From: a virus
Length of the DNA stretch: 64,000 bases
IMG/VR virus record: IMGVR_UViG_3300008448_000020
Location: 1 to 64,000 of that record
Strand: one strand, 5' to 3'
Part shown: one piece after another, positions 43,381 to 52,570 of the stretch
Layout of the letters: every line of letters begins with the position of its first letter
Numbering within the stretch: position 1 is the first letter of the stretch
The notes under the pieces: model-generated
Database searches by the model: none
What the model saw: the letters and a program-made list of their open reading frames with translations, nothing else
What the model was told of the DNA's origin: nothing
Made by a program: the position numbers and the translations under genes

Positions 43381-45972
43381 ATGTTTAGAAATTGTGCTTA
43401 TCTGCCAAAGGACCAGGCAATGCGTCTCTATACGTGGGACGAGAACGGTCAGCGAATCATAATTGATTCAACGTATGAGCCATACGTTTATTTAGAGACA
43501 ACTCACAATGAAGATTGTATGAGTATCTTTAATACAAAGCTAAAAAAGAGGCGGTTTCGCAATCAATCAGACAGAGCTCAATATTTTAAAGACAATAACA
43601 TTGTACGTGTCTTTGAGAATTTTGGTGTGCAGCAGCAATTTTTAATTGATTACTTCGGAGACCGTAATGAAGAGCCGGATTTTGCTAAGCATCCATTGAA
43701 AGTATTCTTCTTAGATATAGAGACATATAGTCTAGATAGTTTTCCTAATATTGACGAAGCAAATCACGCAATTAATGTCATAACGATATATGATACATTG
43801 CTTAAAAAATTTAAAACGTTTGGTACAAAGCAGTATACAGGCGGCGATGAGAATGTCGAATATGTGTATTGTAAGACAGAGAAAGAACTTCTTAGTAAAT
43901 TTATTGATTTTTTTGTTAGTGATTATCCCGATATTCTCTCAGGATGGAACAGCGAATTCTTTGATGTACCCTATATTATTAATAGAATAGTAAGATTGTT
44001 CGGGGAGAGTGAAGCAAACAGGCTATCACCGATAGGTCGTGTGAGATCAAGAATATTTCTTGGTAAATTCGGTAAGGAGCAGAAGAGATGGTATATAGAG
44101 GGAATATCGTGCGTCGACTATCTACAAATTTATAAAAGGTTTTGCCCTGTATTACGAGAGCGATATAAACTTGGGTACATTGGTGAAGTAGAATTAGGGG
44201 AGAGCAAGATTGATTACGGTGATATAGATCTTGCAACACTTGCGGATACAGATTGGAATTTATTTGTAAAATACAACATTCAAGACGTTAACCTTCTCGT
44301 AGAGCTTGAGAAGAAATTACAATACATACAACTGCTGCGTATGATTGCGTACGCTGGTCTTACTACGTTTGAAGGTGCTCTTGGCTCGTTAAGCGTCATT
44401 ACCGGTCTTTGTGCGATTCGTGCACGGTCACGTAATCAACGCATACCAACCTTTAACAAAGGTAAAGTTAATGAGGACGGCGAGCAGAACGCAGGTGCAT
44501 ATGTCGGTGAACCGCAGCAAGGATTTCAAGAACATATAGTGTCGTTTGATGCTAACAGTCTGTATCCAAACGTAATGATCACACTTAATCTATCACCAGA
44601 AACAAAGATAGGTACAATAACAGATATAACTGATGATGAGATTACAATAAAGCATGTTAACGGATCACACTTTACACTTACAAAAGAAAAGTTTTCTTCA
44701 TTTGTGAAACAGGAAGAAATAGCCATATCAAAAGCTAAAGTTTTATTCTCACAAAAGACAAAAGGTATTATACCTGAAGCAGTAGATCACTATTACAAGA
44801 AACGCGTCGAGATTAAAAAGCTACTTACTGCAGCTAAGCGTGAGCAATTAAACTGTGAGAAAGATACTAAAGAATATAATGAAATGCAAAAGAAGGTTGA
44901 GAACCTCAATATTACGCAGCATACAATCAAGATTCTAATTAATACGATTTACGGGTATTTTGGTAACAAGCATAGTCCGCTCGGTGATGATGAGTTAGCA
45001 GAATCTATTACCTTAACTGGCCAAGCAACCATTAAGCAATCAAATCAATTATTGATGGATTACATTTGTGAACAAACTGGTCTGAAGCCTGAAGAATTAG
45101 AGAAAGACACCCCCATCATCTATAACGATACGGATAGTTCGTATATCTCTATTAAACATCTCATTAAGCATAAAAATATAAAAATGTTTAATAAAGACGG
45201 TAAAATAACAAAGGAGTATTATGATGCAGTTAGGAATATTGAAGATTACTTGAACAAAGGTATTCAGGAATGGGGGTGTAAATCTCTCGGCTCAAAAGAC
45301 TGTAGATTAAATTTTAAGAGAGAACGCATAGCAGATACAGGTTTATTTTTACAGAAGAAAAGATATGTATTGCATGTTTTAGACGAGGAAGGTATACCGT
45401 GCAGTAAATTTAAATATACCGGCGTAGAGGTGGTGAGAACGACGATGCCTGCCACTATTAAAGAGCATGTTAAGAAGATTATCGAGACAATGCTAACAAC
45501 AAAATCAAGAGCCGAAACTGATAAAGTATTCATTGAGACATACGATATATTCAAGACATTGAGCGTCGATGATATCTCTTCAGTAATGGGCATAAAGAAT
45601 TACGAGAAGTATGCATCGCAGTGTGATCAGTTTAAAACTGTGAAAGGAATGCCTATTCACGTGAAAGCGGCATACTACTATAATATGTTCGTTAAAAAAC
45701 TTAATATCGAGAGAAAATATGAAACGATATCATCCGGTGATCATATTCGTTATTTTTATGTTAGAAAACCTAATAGGTACGGTCTGTCGGTAATAGGATA
45801 CAAGTACGAATATCCTAAGGAATTTGAAGGTATTTTCGAGCCAGATTACGAAATGATTTTTGAGAAGATTATACACTCAGTAATACAGCGTTTTTACGAA
45901 GCAGTAAAGTGGAAGCTTAAGACACCGAGTCAACAAGGTCAAACAGATTTATTTGATTTATTAGGTGTATAG
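43381..45972 (+). CDS. 43: DNA polymerase gp43 (family B)
   Basis: 863 residues (T4 898). Proofreading exonuclease motifs are FFLDIETYS (Asp112, Glu114), SGWNSEFFDVPYI and YNIQDVNLL. The polymerase has DANSLYP (390-396), the ILINTIYGYFGN helix and YNDTDSSY (Asp583, Asp585). The C-terminal QTDLFDLLGV ending is the kind of tail that binds the sliding clamp. The enzyme appears intact, with no intein or intron. Confidence 0.97.
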   Translation: MFRNCAYLPKDQAMRLYTWDENGQRIIIDSTYEPYVYLETTHNEDCMSIFNTKLKKRRFRNQSDRAQYFKDNNIVRVFENFGVQQQFLIDYFGDRNEEPDFAKHPLKVFFLDIETYSLDSFPNIDEANHAINVITIYDTLLKKFKTFGTKQYTGGDENVEYVYCKTEKELLSKFIDFFVSDYPDILSGWNSEFFDVPYIINRIVRLFGESEANRLSPIGRVRSRIFLGKFGKEQKRWYIEGISCVDYLQIYKRFCPVLRERYKLGYIGEVELGESKIDYGDIDLATLADTDWNLFVKYNIQDVNLLVELEKKLQYIQLLRMIAYAGLTTFEGALGSLSVITGLCAIRARSRNQRIPTFNKGKVNEDGEQNAGAYVGEPQQGFQEHIVSFDANSLYPNVMITLNLSPETKIGTITDITDDEITIKHVNGSHFTLTKEKFSSFVKQEEIAISKAKVLFSQKTKGIIPEAVDHYYKKRVEIKKLLTAAKREQLNCEKDTKEYNEMQKKVENLNITQHTIKILINTIYGYFGNKHSPLGDDELAESITLTGQATIKQSNQLLMDYICEQTGLKPEELEKDTPIIYNDTDSSYISIKHLIKHKNIKMFNKDGKITKEYYDAVRNIEDYLNKGIQEWGCKSLGSKDCRLNFKRERIADTGLFLQKKRYVLHVLDEEGIPCSKFKYTGVEVVRTTMPATIKEHVKKIIETMLTTKSRAETDKVFIETYDIFKTLSVDDISSVMGIKNYEKYASQCDQFKTVKGMPIHVKAAYYYNMFVKKLNIERKYETISSGDHIRYFYVRKPNRYGLSVIGYKYEYPKEFEGIFEPDYEMIFEKIIHSVIQRFYEAVKWKLKTPSQQGQTDLFDLLGV

Positions 45973-46000
45973 TTGATTTTGCTACAAATATATGTAAAAT
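45973..46000 (+). promoter_or_regulatory. Early promoter candidate for the gene at 46014
   Basis: TTGATT (45973-45978) and TAAAAT (45995-46000), spacer 16, 13 bases before the ATG. Confidence 0.45.
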
Positions 46001-46013
46001 ACTATTTGAAATT

Positions 46014-46379
46014 ATGGAACAACAACTCATCACCTTCGTCGATCATATCGGCAGAACACTTATCGGTCTCCACCAAGGAGATACAGAGGACAAGCAGTCA
46101 TTTTTAGTAAAAAATCCTGCAATAATTCACGTACAACCTACGCAGAATGGTCAACTCAACGTACAGACAATACCTCTTTATTTTAGAGAATTTGTAGGTG
46201 AGAAGAGTAAAGTCGAGGGTACTACATGGAAGTTCCATTATTCATCTGTTGTACTCGGTGTAAACGTTGATAATGACGCTCGTCTCGTAGAGCAGTATCA
46301 TAGATTGTTTGCTGCTGCACCAACTGCTGCAGCTGCGACAAATTCAGGTGATAAGGTCGTTAAGCTGTTTGACGAATAA
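46014..46379 (+). CDS. Conserved T4-like phage protein of unknown function
   Basis: 121 residues. ITFVDHIGRTLIG, then IPLYFREFV and QYHRLF, match a small conserved protein found beside polymerase or recombination genes in marine T4-like phages; a small beta-barrel is likely. The C-terminus is Ala-rich. It stands alone between its own promoter and a strong terminator, suggesting high independent expression. Confidence 0.6.
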   Translation: MEQQLITFVDHIGRTLIGLHQGDTEDKQSFLVKNPAIIHVQPTQNGQLNVQTIPLYFREFVGEKSKVEGTTWKFHYSSVVLGVNVDNDARLVEQYHRLFAAAPTAAAATNSGDKVVKLFDE

Positions 46380-46400
46380 TCAACTGACAGTCTAACTTTT

Positions 46401-46432
46401 AAAAAAGCGAAGATTAACCTCTTCGCTTTTTT
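46401..46432 (+). terminator. Intrinsic terminator after the gene at 46014
   Basis: Stem GCGAAGA (46407-46413) with TCTTCGC (46420-46426) is extended by A/T pairs, with a six-base loop and a T-run after it. The left A-run could allow some bidirectional action. Confidence 0.85.
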
Positions 46433-46435
46433 TAT

Positions 46436-46463
46436 TTGATAAGCCGTGTATTTCATATATACT
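46436..46463 (+). promoter_or_regulatory. Early sigma70-like promoter for uvsX-queC
   Basis: TTGATA (46436-46441), spacer 16 and TATACT (46458-46463), seven bases before the uvsX ATG, directly after the terminator. Confidence 0.65.
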
Positions 46464-46470
46464 ACTATGT

Positions 46471-47607
46471 ATGGAAAAAGAAATCGATAATATATTCAAG
46501 AAGCTAGATTCACTTAACAGCGAGGCAACATTCCTAGACGAGAATGCCCTATCAAATGTCGATACTTGGTATGACACAGGATGTTATGCACTGAATGCTA
46601 TCCTTGGCGGTAGTTGTAGAAAAGGCGGTGTACCAAAGGGTAGAATTGTGGGATTCTCCGGTGAATCAATGACTGGAAAAACATTTATTGTGAATAAAAT
46701 TTTAGCTAATGCTCAGAAGCAAGGCGTATATCCGGTCATTTTTGACACTGAATTTGCCATCGATGAAGGTTCAACAAAAGGCGTCGGTCTCGACCCTTCG
46801 AAAACGAAATATGTACCTGTTTATACGGTAGATCAGTGCAGGAATCAGCTATCTGCATTCTTGGATAGTGTTATTGAAAATAAGCAAGAAGGTAAGTTTA
46901 TTATTAGTATTGACAGTCTTGGCAATCTTTCCTCACAGAAAGAAATCGATGACATTGCAAAGGATAAATCTGCAGCAGATATGGGGTTGAGAGCGAAATC
47001 TTTGAAGAGTTTACTACGCACTCTTACCTATAAGGCAGGGCGTGCTGGCGTGACGATTCTGTTTACCAACCATACGTATGCTGATCCTGGTGCAATGTAT
47101 CCATCGCTCATAAAAAACCAAGCAGGTGGGTCTGGACCGGTGTATATGGCGAGTATTCTAGTACAGCTCGCTAAACGCAACGAGAAGGAAGGTGAGGGTG
47201 ATGCAGGTGCAGTTAACACAACAAAACTTGCTGAAGCGAACAAATACTCAGGAACTACACTACGAGCATTGACTGTTAAAAATCGCTTTGTTCCACCGTT
47301 TCTTGAAGCAGAAATGTACCTCTCATTCAAGTCGGGTCTTAACAAGTATAGCGGGTTACTACAGATGGCAGCAGCACGAGGTATCGTTGAACAAACTGGT
47401 TCGACATATGTTGTAGGTGTTGATAGTGGTAAGTATAAAAAAGGTGAAAAACTGGGATATGCTAAGAATTTCGTGAAGGATATCTCTTTCTTTGAAGACT
47501 TCTTGATACCAGAACTCGACAAGAGACTTACTGAAGATTACAAATACAACAGTAATGACGGTGAAACACAACCGAAGATTGAAGAAGAATTTGTAGACAA
47601 TGAATAA
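46471..47607 (+). CDS. uvsX: UvsX RecA-like recombinase
   Basis: 378 residues (T4 391). GESMTGKT (64-71) is Walker A, KFIISIDSLGNL the Walker B strand, and ILFTNHTYAD the L2-adjacent motif. It catalyses strand exchange with gp32 and UvsY. Its 3' end overlaps queC by eight bases, tying recombination and base-modification expression together. Confidence 0.95.
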   Translation: MEKEIDNIFKKLDSLNSEATFLDENALSNVDTWYDTGCYALNAILGGSCRKGGVPKGRIVGFSGESMTGKTFIVNKILANAQKQGVYPVIFDTEFAIDEGSTKGVGLDPSKTKYVPVYTVDQCRNQLSAFLDSVIENKQEGKFIISIDSLGNLSSQKEIDDIAKDKSAADMGLRAKSLKSLLRTLTYKAGRAGVTILFTNHTYADPGAMYPSLIKNQAGGSGPVYMASILVQLAKRNEKEGEGDAGAVNTTKLAEANKYSGTTLRALTVKNRFVPPFLEAEMYLSFKSGLNKYSGLLQMAAARGIVEQTGSTYVVGVDSGKYKKGEKLGYAKNFVKDISFFEDFLIPELDKRLTEDYKYNSNDGETQPKIEEEFVDNE

Positions 47608-48310
47608 GGTAGTTTTATCGTATTCTGGTGGTATGGACTCAACTGTCCTACTATATAAAGCACTACATGACTTTGACGTTGTACACACAGTTACCTTTAA
47701 CTACGGTCAAAGGCACCACAAAGAGATTGAAATAGTAAAGAGTCAAATAGAACGTCATTCTAGCAAGAAATTAACGAATGTTATACTTGATTTACCGTTC
47801 TTTCAGCAATTCAAAGGTTCATCATTACTCGATAATACCATTGACGTAGCCAAGGCAAAAGACGTTATGGGTGACCCACAAACAGTAAACTATGTACCGT
47901 TCAGAAACACTATATTTTTGTCAATTTTGGCAGGGTATGCGGAAAGTGTAGGTGCTAAGACAGTATGGTACGGAGCAGCGCAAGCTGATAGTGTCGCGGG
48001 CTTCTACGACGGGAGCATTGAGTTTCTCGATCAAATCAACGATATTACAAAACTCAATAGGAGACACGTAATATCCATAGAAGCACCACTTATCGACCTA
48101 TCTAAGAAAGAAATAATCAAACTCGGTCAACAGTATGATGTTGACTATACTGACACATGGACATGTTATGAAGGTAAGGACGTGGCGTGTGGTGAATGCA
48201 CGGCATGCGCACTACGTTTGAAAGGGTTTGTTGATGCAGGCATACCAGATCCTGTTCCGTACTCAAAAGTTATACCATGGGATAAGCTTATTAAGCTCCC
48301 TGCCAGATAG
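47600..48310 (+). CDS. queC: 7-cyano-7-deazaguanine synthase QueC
   Basis: 236 residues. It converts CDG to preQ0 with ATP and ammonia. SGGMDS (9-14) is the PP-loop, FNYGQRHHKE the following signature, YVPFRNTIFLSI and the zinc site TCYEGKDVACGECTACALR complete the family pattern. It is translationally coupled to uvsX. The 3' end overlaps the convergent late gene by 20 bases. A separate class II amidotransferase, the domain fused to QueC in some phages, lies 1.5 kb away. Confidence 0.95.
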   Translation: MNKVVLSYSGGMDSTVLLYKALHDFDVVHTVTFNYGQRHHKEIEIVKSQIERHSSKKLTNVILDLPFFQQFKGSSLLDNTIDVAKAKDVMGDPQTVNYVPFRNTIFLSILAGYAESVGAKTVWYGAAQADSVAGFYDGSIEFLDQINDITKLNRRHVISIEAPLIDLSKKEIIKLGQQYDVDYTDTWTCYEGKDVACGECTACALRLKGFVDAGIPDPVPYSKVIPWDKLIKLPAR

Positions 48311-48791
48311 CAGTAATTTGCTGCTGCAACGGCTTTGGTGCGTACTTGCTTGCCTTCTTAGTTGTAGGGTTATATTTAGCCCAACCGGTGCCTGACCATA
48401 TATACGGCTCGTTTTTAAACATTACTGTATCGCCGTTCTCTGGACTGTCTTTGCTAGTAAGCTCACCGGATTGCAACAACTCACCGAGTGCAGTTTGTAC
48501 CTTAGTTATTGTTGACTGTCTCACCTCACCTTTCGGTATTAATCCGAGCTTTTGTAAATCTTTAATTAAATTTGTCGAAGCAGATTTGACGATGTAGTTT
48601 AACTTGCCTGATGCATATGCATCACCAGAGCCTGTTGTAGCTTTACCGATTAGTGACTTACCAATATTTTTTGCATATGTACCAGCTGCAGTACTTGCAC
48701 CAGCGACGCGTGCTCCAGCTCGCGACAGTATACCTTCATTAACGATTTGAGATTCGTAAAGCAAAGCAAGCTTGTTGGTATCGTCAGTCAT
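48291..48791 (-). CDS. Late protein with possible gp21-cleaved leader
   Basis: 166 residues. The N-terminus (LALLYESQIVNE|GILSRAG) has a VNE|G site suited to gp21 after about residue 19. An Ala/Gly-rich segment then precedes a beta-like C-terminal domain ending YIWSGTGWAKYNPTTKKASK. Five bases separate it from the upstream gene of the same operon. An internal head protein is inferred. Confidence 0.5.
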   Translation of the reverse strand: MTDDTNKLALLYESQIVNEGILSRAGARVAGASTAAGTYAKNIGKSLIGKATTGSGDAYASGKLNYIVKSASTNLIKDLQKLGLIPKGEVRQSTITKVQTALGELLQSGELTSKDSPENGDTVMFKNEPYIWSGTGWAKYNPTTKKASKYAPKPLQQQITAIWQGA

Positions 48792-48796
48792 TAATA

Positions 48797-49744
48797 TTAA
48801 TTTTGCTGTGCCCAGTAAGATCTACCGGTCTGTGGCATAAAGTGCTTTGATGCATACTCTTCAGGATCGAGATTTACATCTGTAGTGTCGCCTGCATCTT
48901 CTAAATCGTCGCCAGACTCACCAGGGACAACTTTTGACCCATCGGTATCAAATATACCTCTATTAATAAGGCCTTTTATTAAACCTGTGGCTCGAGTTTC
49001 AGCGCTCTTGCTTGAGATTTCTGGATCACTCTGAACATAAAGTTGACCGATTTCTCTTGCAAGCTCAGACATCTCCATACCACCTTCAACAGAATACACA
49101 AGCTTCTTAGCTGCTTCAATGTATTTGTTGCTTGTTGGCTCAGTGCTCGCAGCAGGGGCACCTGCTGCAGGCTCACTTACTGCAGGTTCACCTTCTGGTG
49201 CTGCAACAGGTGCAGGTTTGTCAGCAGTTTGCTGTACTGCAGTAGCGACAGCACTTTGTACTTCACCTTCTGAAGGCGGCTCATCACCCTGTACTTCATC
49301 TTCAAGAGCCTGAACAACATCTTGTATAAAACCTCTAAAAATACGAGCAGTGTATCCATGAATAGCGCTAGAAGTTAAACCTTTTACATTTTCAAGCTCA
49401 GGGTATGATGACTTAAGCTGTTGTATTACAGCAGGTAATTTTTGCTGAATAGCATTTTGCAATTTACCGAGCTGCTCTCTTTTATCACCAGAAGCAGCAA
49501 ATTTTCCGCCGGGAAATAACTCATCATATATTGGTTTTGCAAGAATGTCAGCGACTTCTTCCGTCGATTTGTTTAATGCTGCTTTTAAAATCTTAAAAAC
49601 ATATGTATCATTTGTCTTTTCACGTTCACCGACACCTTTTGATACTGCAGATCCGAATGTCCCATATTCCGCACCGAGGTCGAGCTCATTCAATATAACA
49701 CGGTTTTTATATTGTTCAAAAATTAAATTACAATCCTTATTCAT
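48797..49744 (-). CDS. Late protein, probably internal or head-associated
   Basis: 315 residues. MNKDCNLIFEQYKNRVILNE|L resembles a packaged-protein leader. Residues about 30-140 are helical. About 150-205 is a Pro/Ala/Glu/Ser low-complexity linker. The C-terminal part is helical, then acidic. AATAAATA lies nine bases before the ATG. The function is unknown. Confidence 0.5.
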   Translation of the reverse strand: MNKDCNLIFEQYKNRVILNELDLGAEYGTFGSAVSKGVGEREKTNDTYVFKILKAALNKSTEEVADILAKPIYDELFPGGKFAASGDKREQLGKLQNAIQQKLPAVIQQLKSSYPELENVKGLTSSAIHGYTARIFRGFIQDVVQALEDEVQGDEPPSEGEVQSAVATAVQQTADKPAPVAAPEGEPAVSEPAAGAPAASTEPTSNKYIEAAKKLVYSVEGGMEMSELAREIGQLYVQSDPEISSKSAETRATGLIKGLINRGIFDTDGSKVVPGESGDDLEDAGDTTDVNLDPEEYASKHFMPQTGRSYWAQQN

Positions 49745-49753
49745 GGCTTGAAA

Positions 49754-49761
49754 TATTTATT
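49754..49761 (-). promoter_or_regulatory. Late promoter octamer candidate
   Basis: AATAAATA on the minus strand, nine bases before the ATG at 49744. Confidence 0.4.
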
Positions 49762-49798
49762 CTCTCGTATATATTTATTACAGGGAGGCACGAAACTT

Positions 49799-50485
49799 AT
49801 TTGCTCGATATTTGGCTCAACAAAATTTACAACATATAAAAAATTATACGAAAAAGGAAGAACTAGAGGTGATTTCTCATATGGAGGTCTTTTTGTTCGG
49901 AATAAAAATCTTGTTGTAACTATTAAAACAGAAGGCACAATAAATCTCGAAAAGACAGATCTATTAGTTAGTGAAAGTCATGAGATACAGGTTAAAGATT
50001 TTAATTTATATCTCGGGCATACACAGGCACCTACAAGCTGTCAGCGAGAATATAATGCTGACACTACTCATCCTTTCTGCTGCAACGAGTGGTTAGTAGC
50101 GCATAATGGTGTATTAACGAACTGCGATAAAATAAAAAAGCGAATAAACGACGACACTTTGTACAACGTTGTAGATACATCTCTTATACCTGCTCTTTTG
50201 TATACTCTTAGTGATGAAGGGTACGACGAGATTGAGTCAATAATAGAGACATTATCTTATATAGAAGGTACATACGGTCTCTGGATACATAATAAGCTGT
50301 CATGCAATACGTATATAGCGCGATGCGGTAGTACACTTTATAGTAATTTTCTAACAAACGACTTCTCATCCGTTGAGACTAAAGGAATGCAACCTCTCAC
50401 TGAGGGTACACTCTATCTTCTAACTCCGGAAGGTGTGACGGAAGTCGGTGGTTTTGATACAAATTCACCGTTTCTTGTAATATGA
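49799..50485 (+). CDS. Class II glutamine amidotransferase (Ntn), probable AUU start
   Basis: 228 residues. Class II glutaminases need Cys at position 2, exposed after Met removal. Here the Cys codon (49802) is preceded by ATT, with a strong GGGAGG (49783-49788) ten bases upstream. The only in-frame conventional start is a TTG at 49748 without a Shine-Dalgarno, which would add 17 residues. GHTQAPTS, HPF and VAHNGVLTN are the glutamine-site motifs; there is no attached synthase domain. Ammonia could be passed to QueC or another partner to make a 7-amido- or formamidino-deazaguanine. It overlaps the next gene by ATGA. Confidence 0.75.
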   Translation: MCSIFGSTKFTTYKKLYEKGRTRGDFSYGGLFVRNKNLVVTIKTEGTINLEKTDLLVSESHEIQVKDFNLYLGHTQAPTSCQREYNADTTHPFCCNEWLVAHNGVLTNCDKIKKRINDDTLYNVVDTSLIPALLYTLSDEGYDEIESIIETLSYIEGTYGLWIHNKLSCNTYIARCGSTLYSNFLTNDFSSVETKGMQPLTEGTLYLLTPEGVTEVGGFDTNSPFLVI

Positions 50486-51168
50486 AAAAAGTAAAAATAG
50501 TTTCTTGCACGCAGCAAAGCGATTACAAAAAAACTACCTTGTATAAAAGCTTACAACAAATACAATCTGCTACCGAGGTATATTTTGATGATATACATTT
50601 TTATACGGAAAATAAAGAAAGCTTAAGTAAGAGATACAATCAGTACTTAGAGCGCAACAAGGATAAAGATTCAATAGTTGTCTTTGCTCACGATGATGCG
50701 TGTATAGAGGATGGATTAATAGTAAAAAAACTACGCCAATATCACGAACAATATGATATAATTGGTGTTGCTGGTGGTGTCAATTTGCAAATAAAAGCAC
50801 CAGCACTATGGCACATTATGTGTGGTGGATTCGGACCAAATTTAAGAGGATTTGCAGGTCATTATATAGAAAATACTAACCAGAGTTTTATAACCAATTT
50901 CGGTCCAACACCAGCAAGAGTCACAGTCATCGACGGTCTTTTTATGTCTGTGAATACCGAAACGGCAAGCAAAACAGGTTGGAAATTTAACGAAAATTAT
51001 TCTTTTCATCATTATGATATTGCAAGCTGCCTGGATGCAAATACTAAAAAATTAAAAATAGGTGTAGTGCCGATATGGGTTACACATCATTCACACGGGC
51101 TACGCGAATACAATAAAGTATTTACAACGAGCCAAGAAACATTCCTTGAAGAGTATAAGAGTTATTGA
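50482..51168 (+). CDS. GT-A glycosyltransferase-like protein
   Basis: 228 residues. VVFAHDDACIEDG carries an acidic metal site, VTVIDGLFMSVNTETASKTG and FHHYDIASCLDA resemble the C-terminal half of GT2-like transferases, and WVTHHSHGL closes the domain. It is coupled to the amidotransferase by an ATGA overlap, so the two may act on the same molecule. The substrate is unknown. Confidence 0.55.
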   Translation: MKKVKIVSCTQQSDYKKTTLYKSLQQIQSATEVYFDDIHFYTENKESLSKRYNQYLERNKDKDSIVVFAHDDACIEDGLIVKKLRQYHEQYDIIGVAGGVNLQIKAPALWHIMCGGFGPNLRGFAGHYIENTNQSFITNFGPTPARVTVIDGLFMSVNTETASKTGWKFNENYSFHHYDIASCLDANTKKLKIGVVPIWVTHHSHGLREYNKVFTTSQETFLEEYKSY

Positions 51169-51193
51169 TTGCTATCAATAATGATCATATAAT
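51165..51193 (+). promoter_or_regulatory. Early sigma70-like promoter for gp41
   Basis: TTGATT (51165-51170), spacer 17 and TATAAT (51188-51193), eight bases before the ATG at 51202. Confidence 0.7.
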
Positions 51194-51201
51194 AATAATA
51201 C

Positions 51202-52524
51202 ATGTCGAAGATTGACTTAAATTTTTTTGAAACTATTGTTGCATATAAATCGCTTACTGATGAATCCTATTTGTCCTCCATTATTGATCACGTTAAGCCA
51301 ATATACTTTAAAGATAAAGATATAAGAGCTGTTTTTCTCTTAATACGTGACTTTTTTGAGAAGAGAGGTACCACACCAACATTGACTGAACTTAAAGCTC
51401 ATCTACTGACAGATGAGACGAAAGAATCTTTTAAAACAGTAGTAAAACGTTTTGCAGATATAGATACTAATTTTAATAATGATGAATTAACTGCAAATAC
51501 AGAGACATTTTTAAAAGAGAAGGCAGTATTTCATACAATGATGGATATTGCTGATAATATCAATAAAGAAGCAGTTGACACCTCAGCAATTCTCGACAAG
51601 TTTGAATCAGCATGTAATATTTCACTTACAACCGATACAGGATTAGATCTTTTTAATGATGTTGACACGATCATTGAAGAAATAAATTCTGAAACACGGT
51701 TTATTCCATCAAAATGGAACTGGTTTGATGAGAAGATTAGTGGTGGTTTCATTGAGTCAGGTAGAGCTTTGTATGTTTTTACCGGTGAAACAAATATCGG
51801 TAAAAGTATTTTTCTCGGCAACGTCGCGACAAATATTGCTAATCAAGGTAAGACTGTCTTGCTAATTTCTCTTGAAATGCCTGAATTAGTATACGCTCAA
51901 AGATTGAGTTCAAGTATTACAAAAATACCATTGAGTAAGCTTAAGTCAGAATCATCTACACTCAGGCAACAACTTAACGAGCATGCTGAAGCTAACCCCA
52001 AAGCAAAGATTTTAATTAAAGAGTTTCCGCCATCCACTATAACGTTACCGTACCTCAAGGCTTATATTAAGAAAATGTGTAGCAATGGATTAAAATTTGA
52101 CGCTATTGTTGTTGATTATGTAAATTTATTGCATTCTACTACCGGTAACAATAGCTATGAAAGAGTTAAGCACGCTACAGAGCAGTTACGCGCTCTCTCT
52201 TACCATTTCAATTGCCCGATAATAACCGCTACACAGCTAAACCGATCTGGATTTTCAATATCTGACCCAGGTATGAATACTATCTCAGAGAGTATGGGTC
52301 TTGCGATGACCGCAGATGTAATTGTTAGTATATGGCAGGAAGATACGGATCGTGAGCTCGGTGTAATCCGAATGGGTATGATGAAAAACCGATTCGGGCC
52401 TGCTTTTGGTAATTGTTTATTGCGGATTGATTATTCTACACTTACGATAACTGAAGACGAGCATGTAAATGATACAGAGGCGAGCTCTTCTTCGGCAAAT
52501 TTACTAGCAACCCTATCAAGGTAA
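51202..52524 (+). CDS. 41: Replicative DNA helicase gp41 (DnaB-like)
   Basis: 440 residues (T4 475). GETNIGKS (195-202) is Walker A, VLLISLEMPELVYAQRLSS is the motif 1a region, FDAIVVDYVNLL the Walker B, and ITATQLNRSGF motif 3. It works as a hexamer with primase gp61. The N-terminal domain of about 140 residues is helical as expected. Confidence 0.92.
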   Translation: MSKIDLNFFETIVAYKSLTDESYLSSIIDHVKPIYFKDKDIRAVFLLIRDFFEKRGTTPTLTELKAHLLTDETKESFKTVVKRFADIDTNFNNDELTANTETFLKEKAVFHTMMDIADNINKEAVDTSAILDKFESACNISLTTDTGLDLFNDVDTIIEEINSETRFIPSKWNWFDEKISGGFIESGRALYVFTGETNIGKSIFLGNVATNIANQGKTVLLISLEMPELVYAQRLSSSITKIPLSKLKSESSTLRQQLNEHAEANPKAKILIKEFPPSTITLPYLKAYIKKMCSNGLKFDAIVVDYVNLLHSTTGNNSYERVKHATEQLRALSYHFNCPIITATQLNRSGFSISDPGMNTISESMGLAMTADVIVSIWQEDTDRELGVIRMGMMKNRFGPAFGNCLLRIDYSTLTITEDEHVNDTEASSSSANLLATLSR

Positions 52525-52537
52525 TGTATTGATTTAT

Positions 52538-52569
52538 CCGGTCAGTCAATAATTAATAATATTGACCGG
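52538..52569. repeat. Inverted repeat between gp41 and the next gene
   Basis: CCGGTCA (52538-52544) and TGACCGG (52563-52569) flank an AT-rich centre, immediately before the ATG at 52571. A second, inner GTCAATA/TATTGAC pairing overlaps it. It could be an operator or leader hairpin; no T-run follows. Confidence 0.5.
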
Positions 52570-52570
52570 A

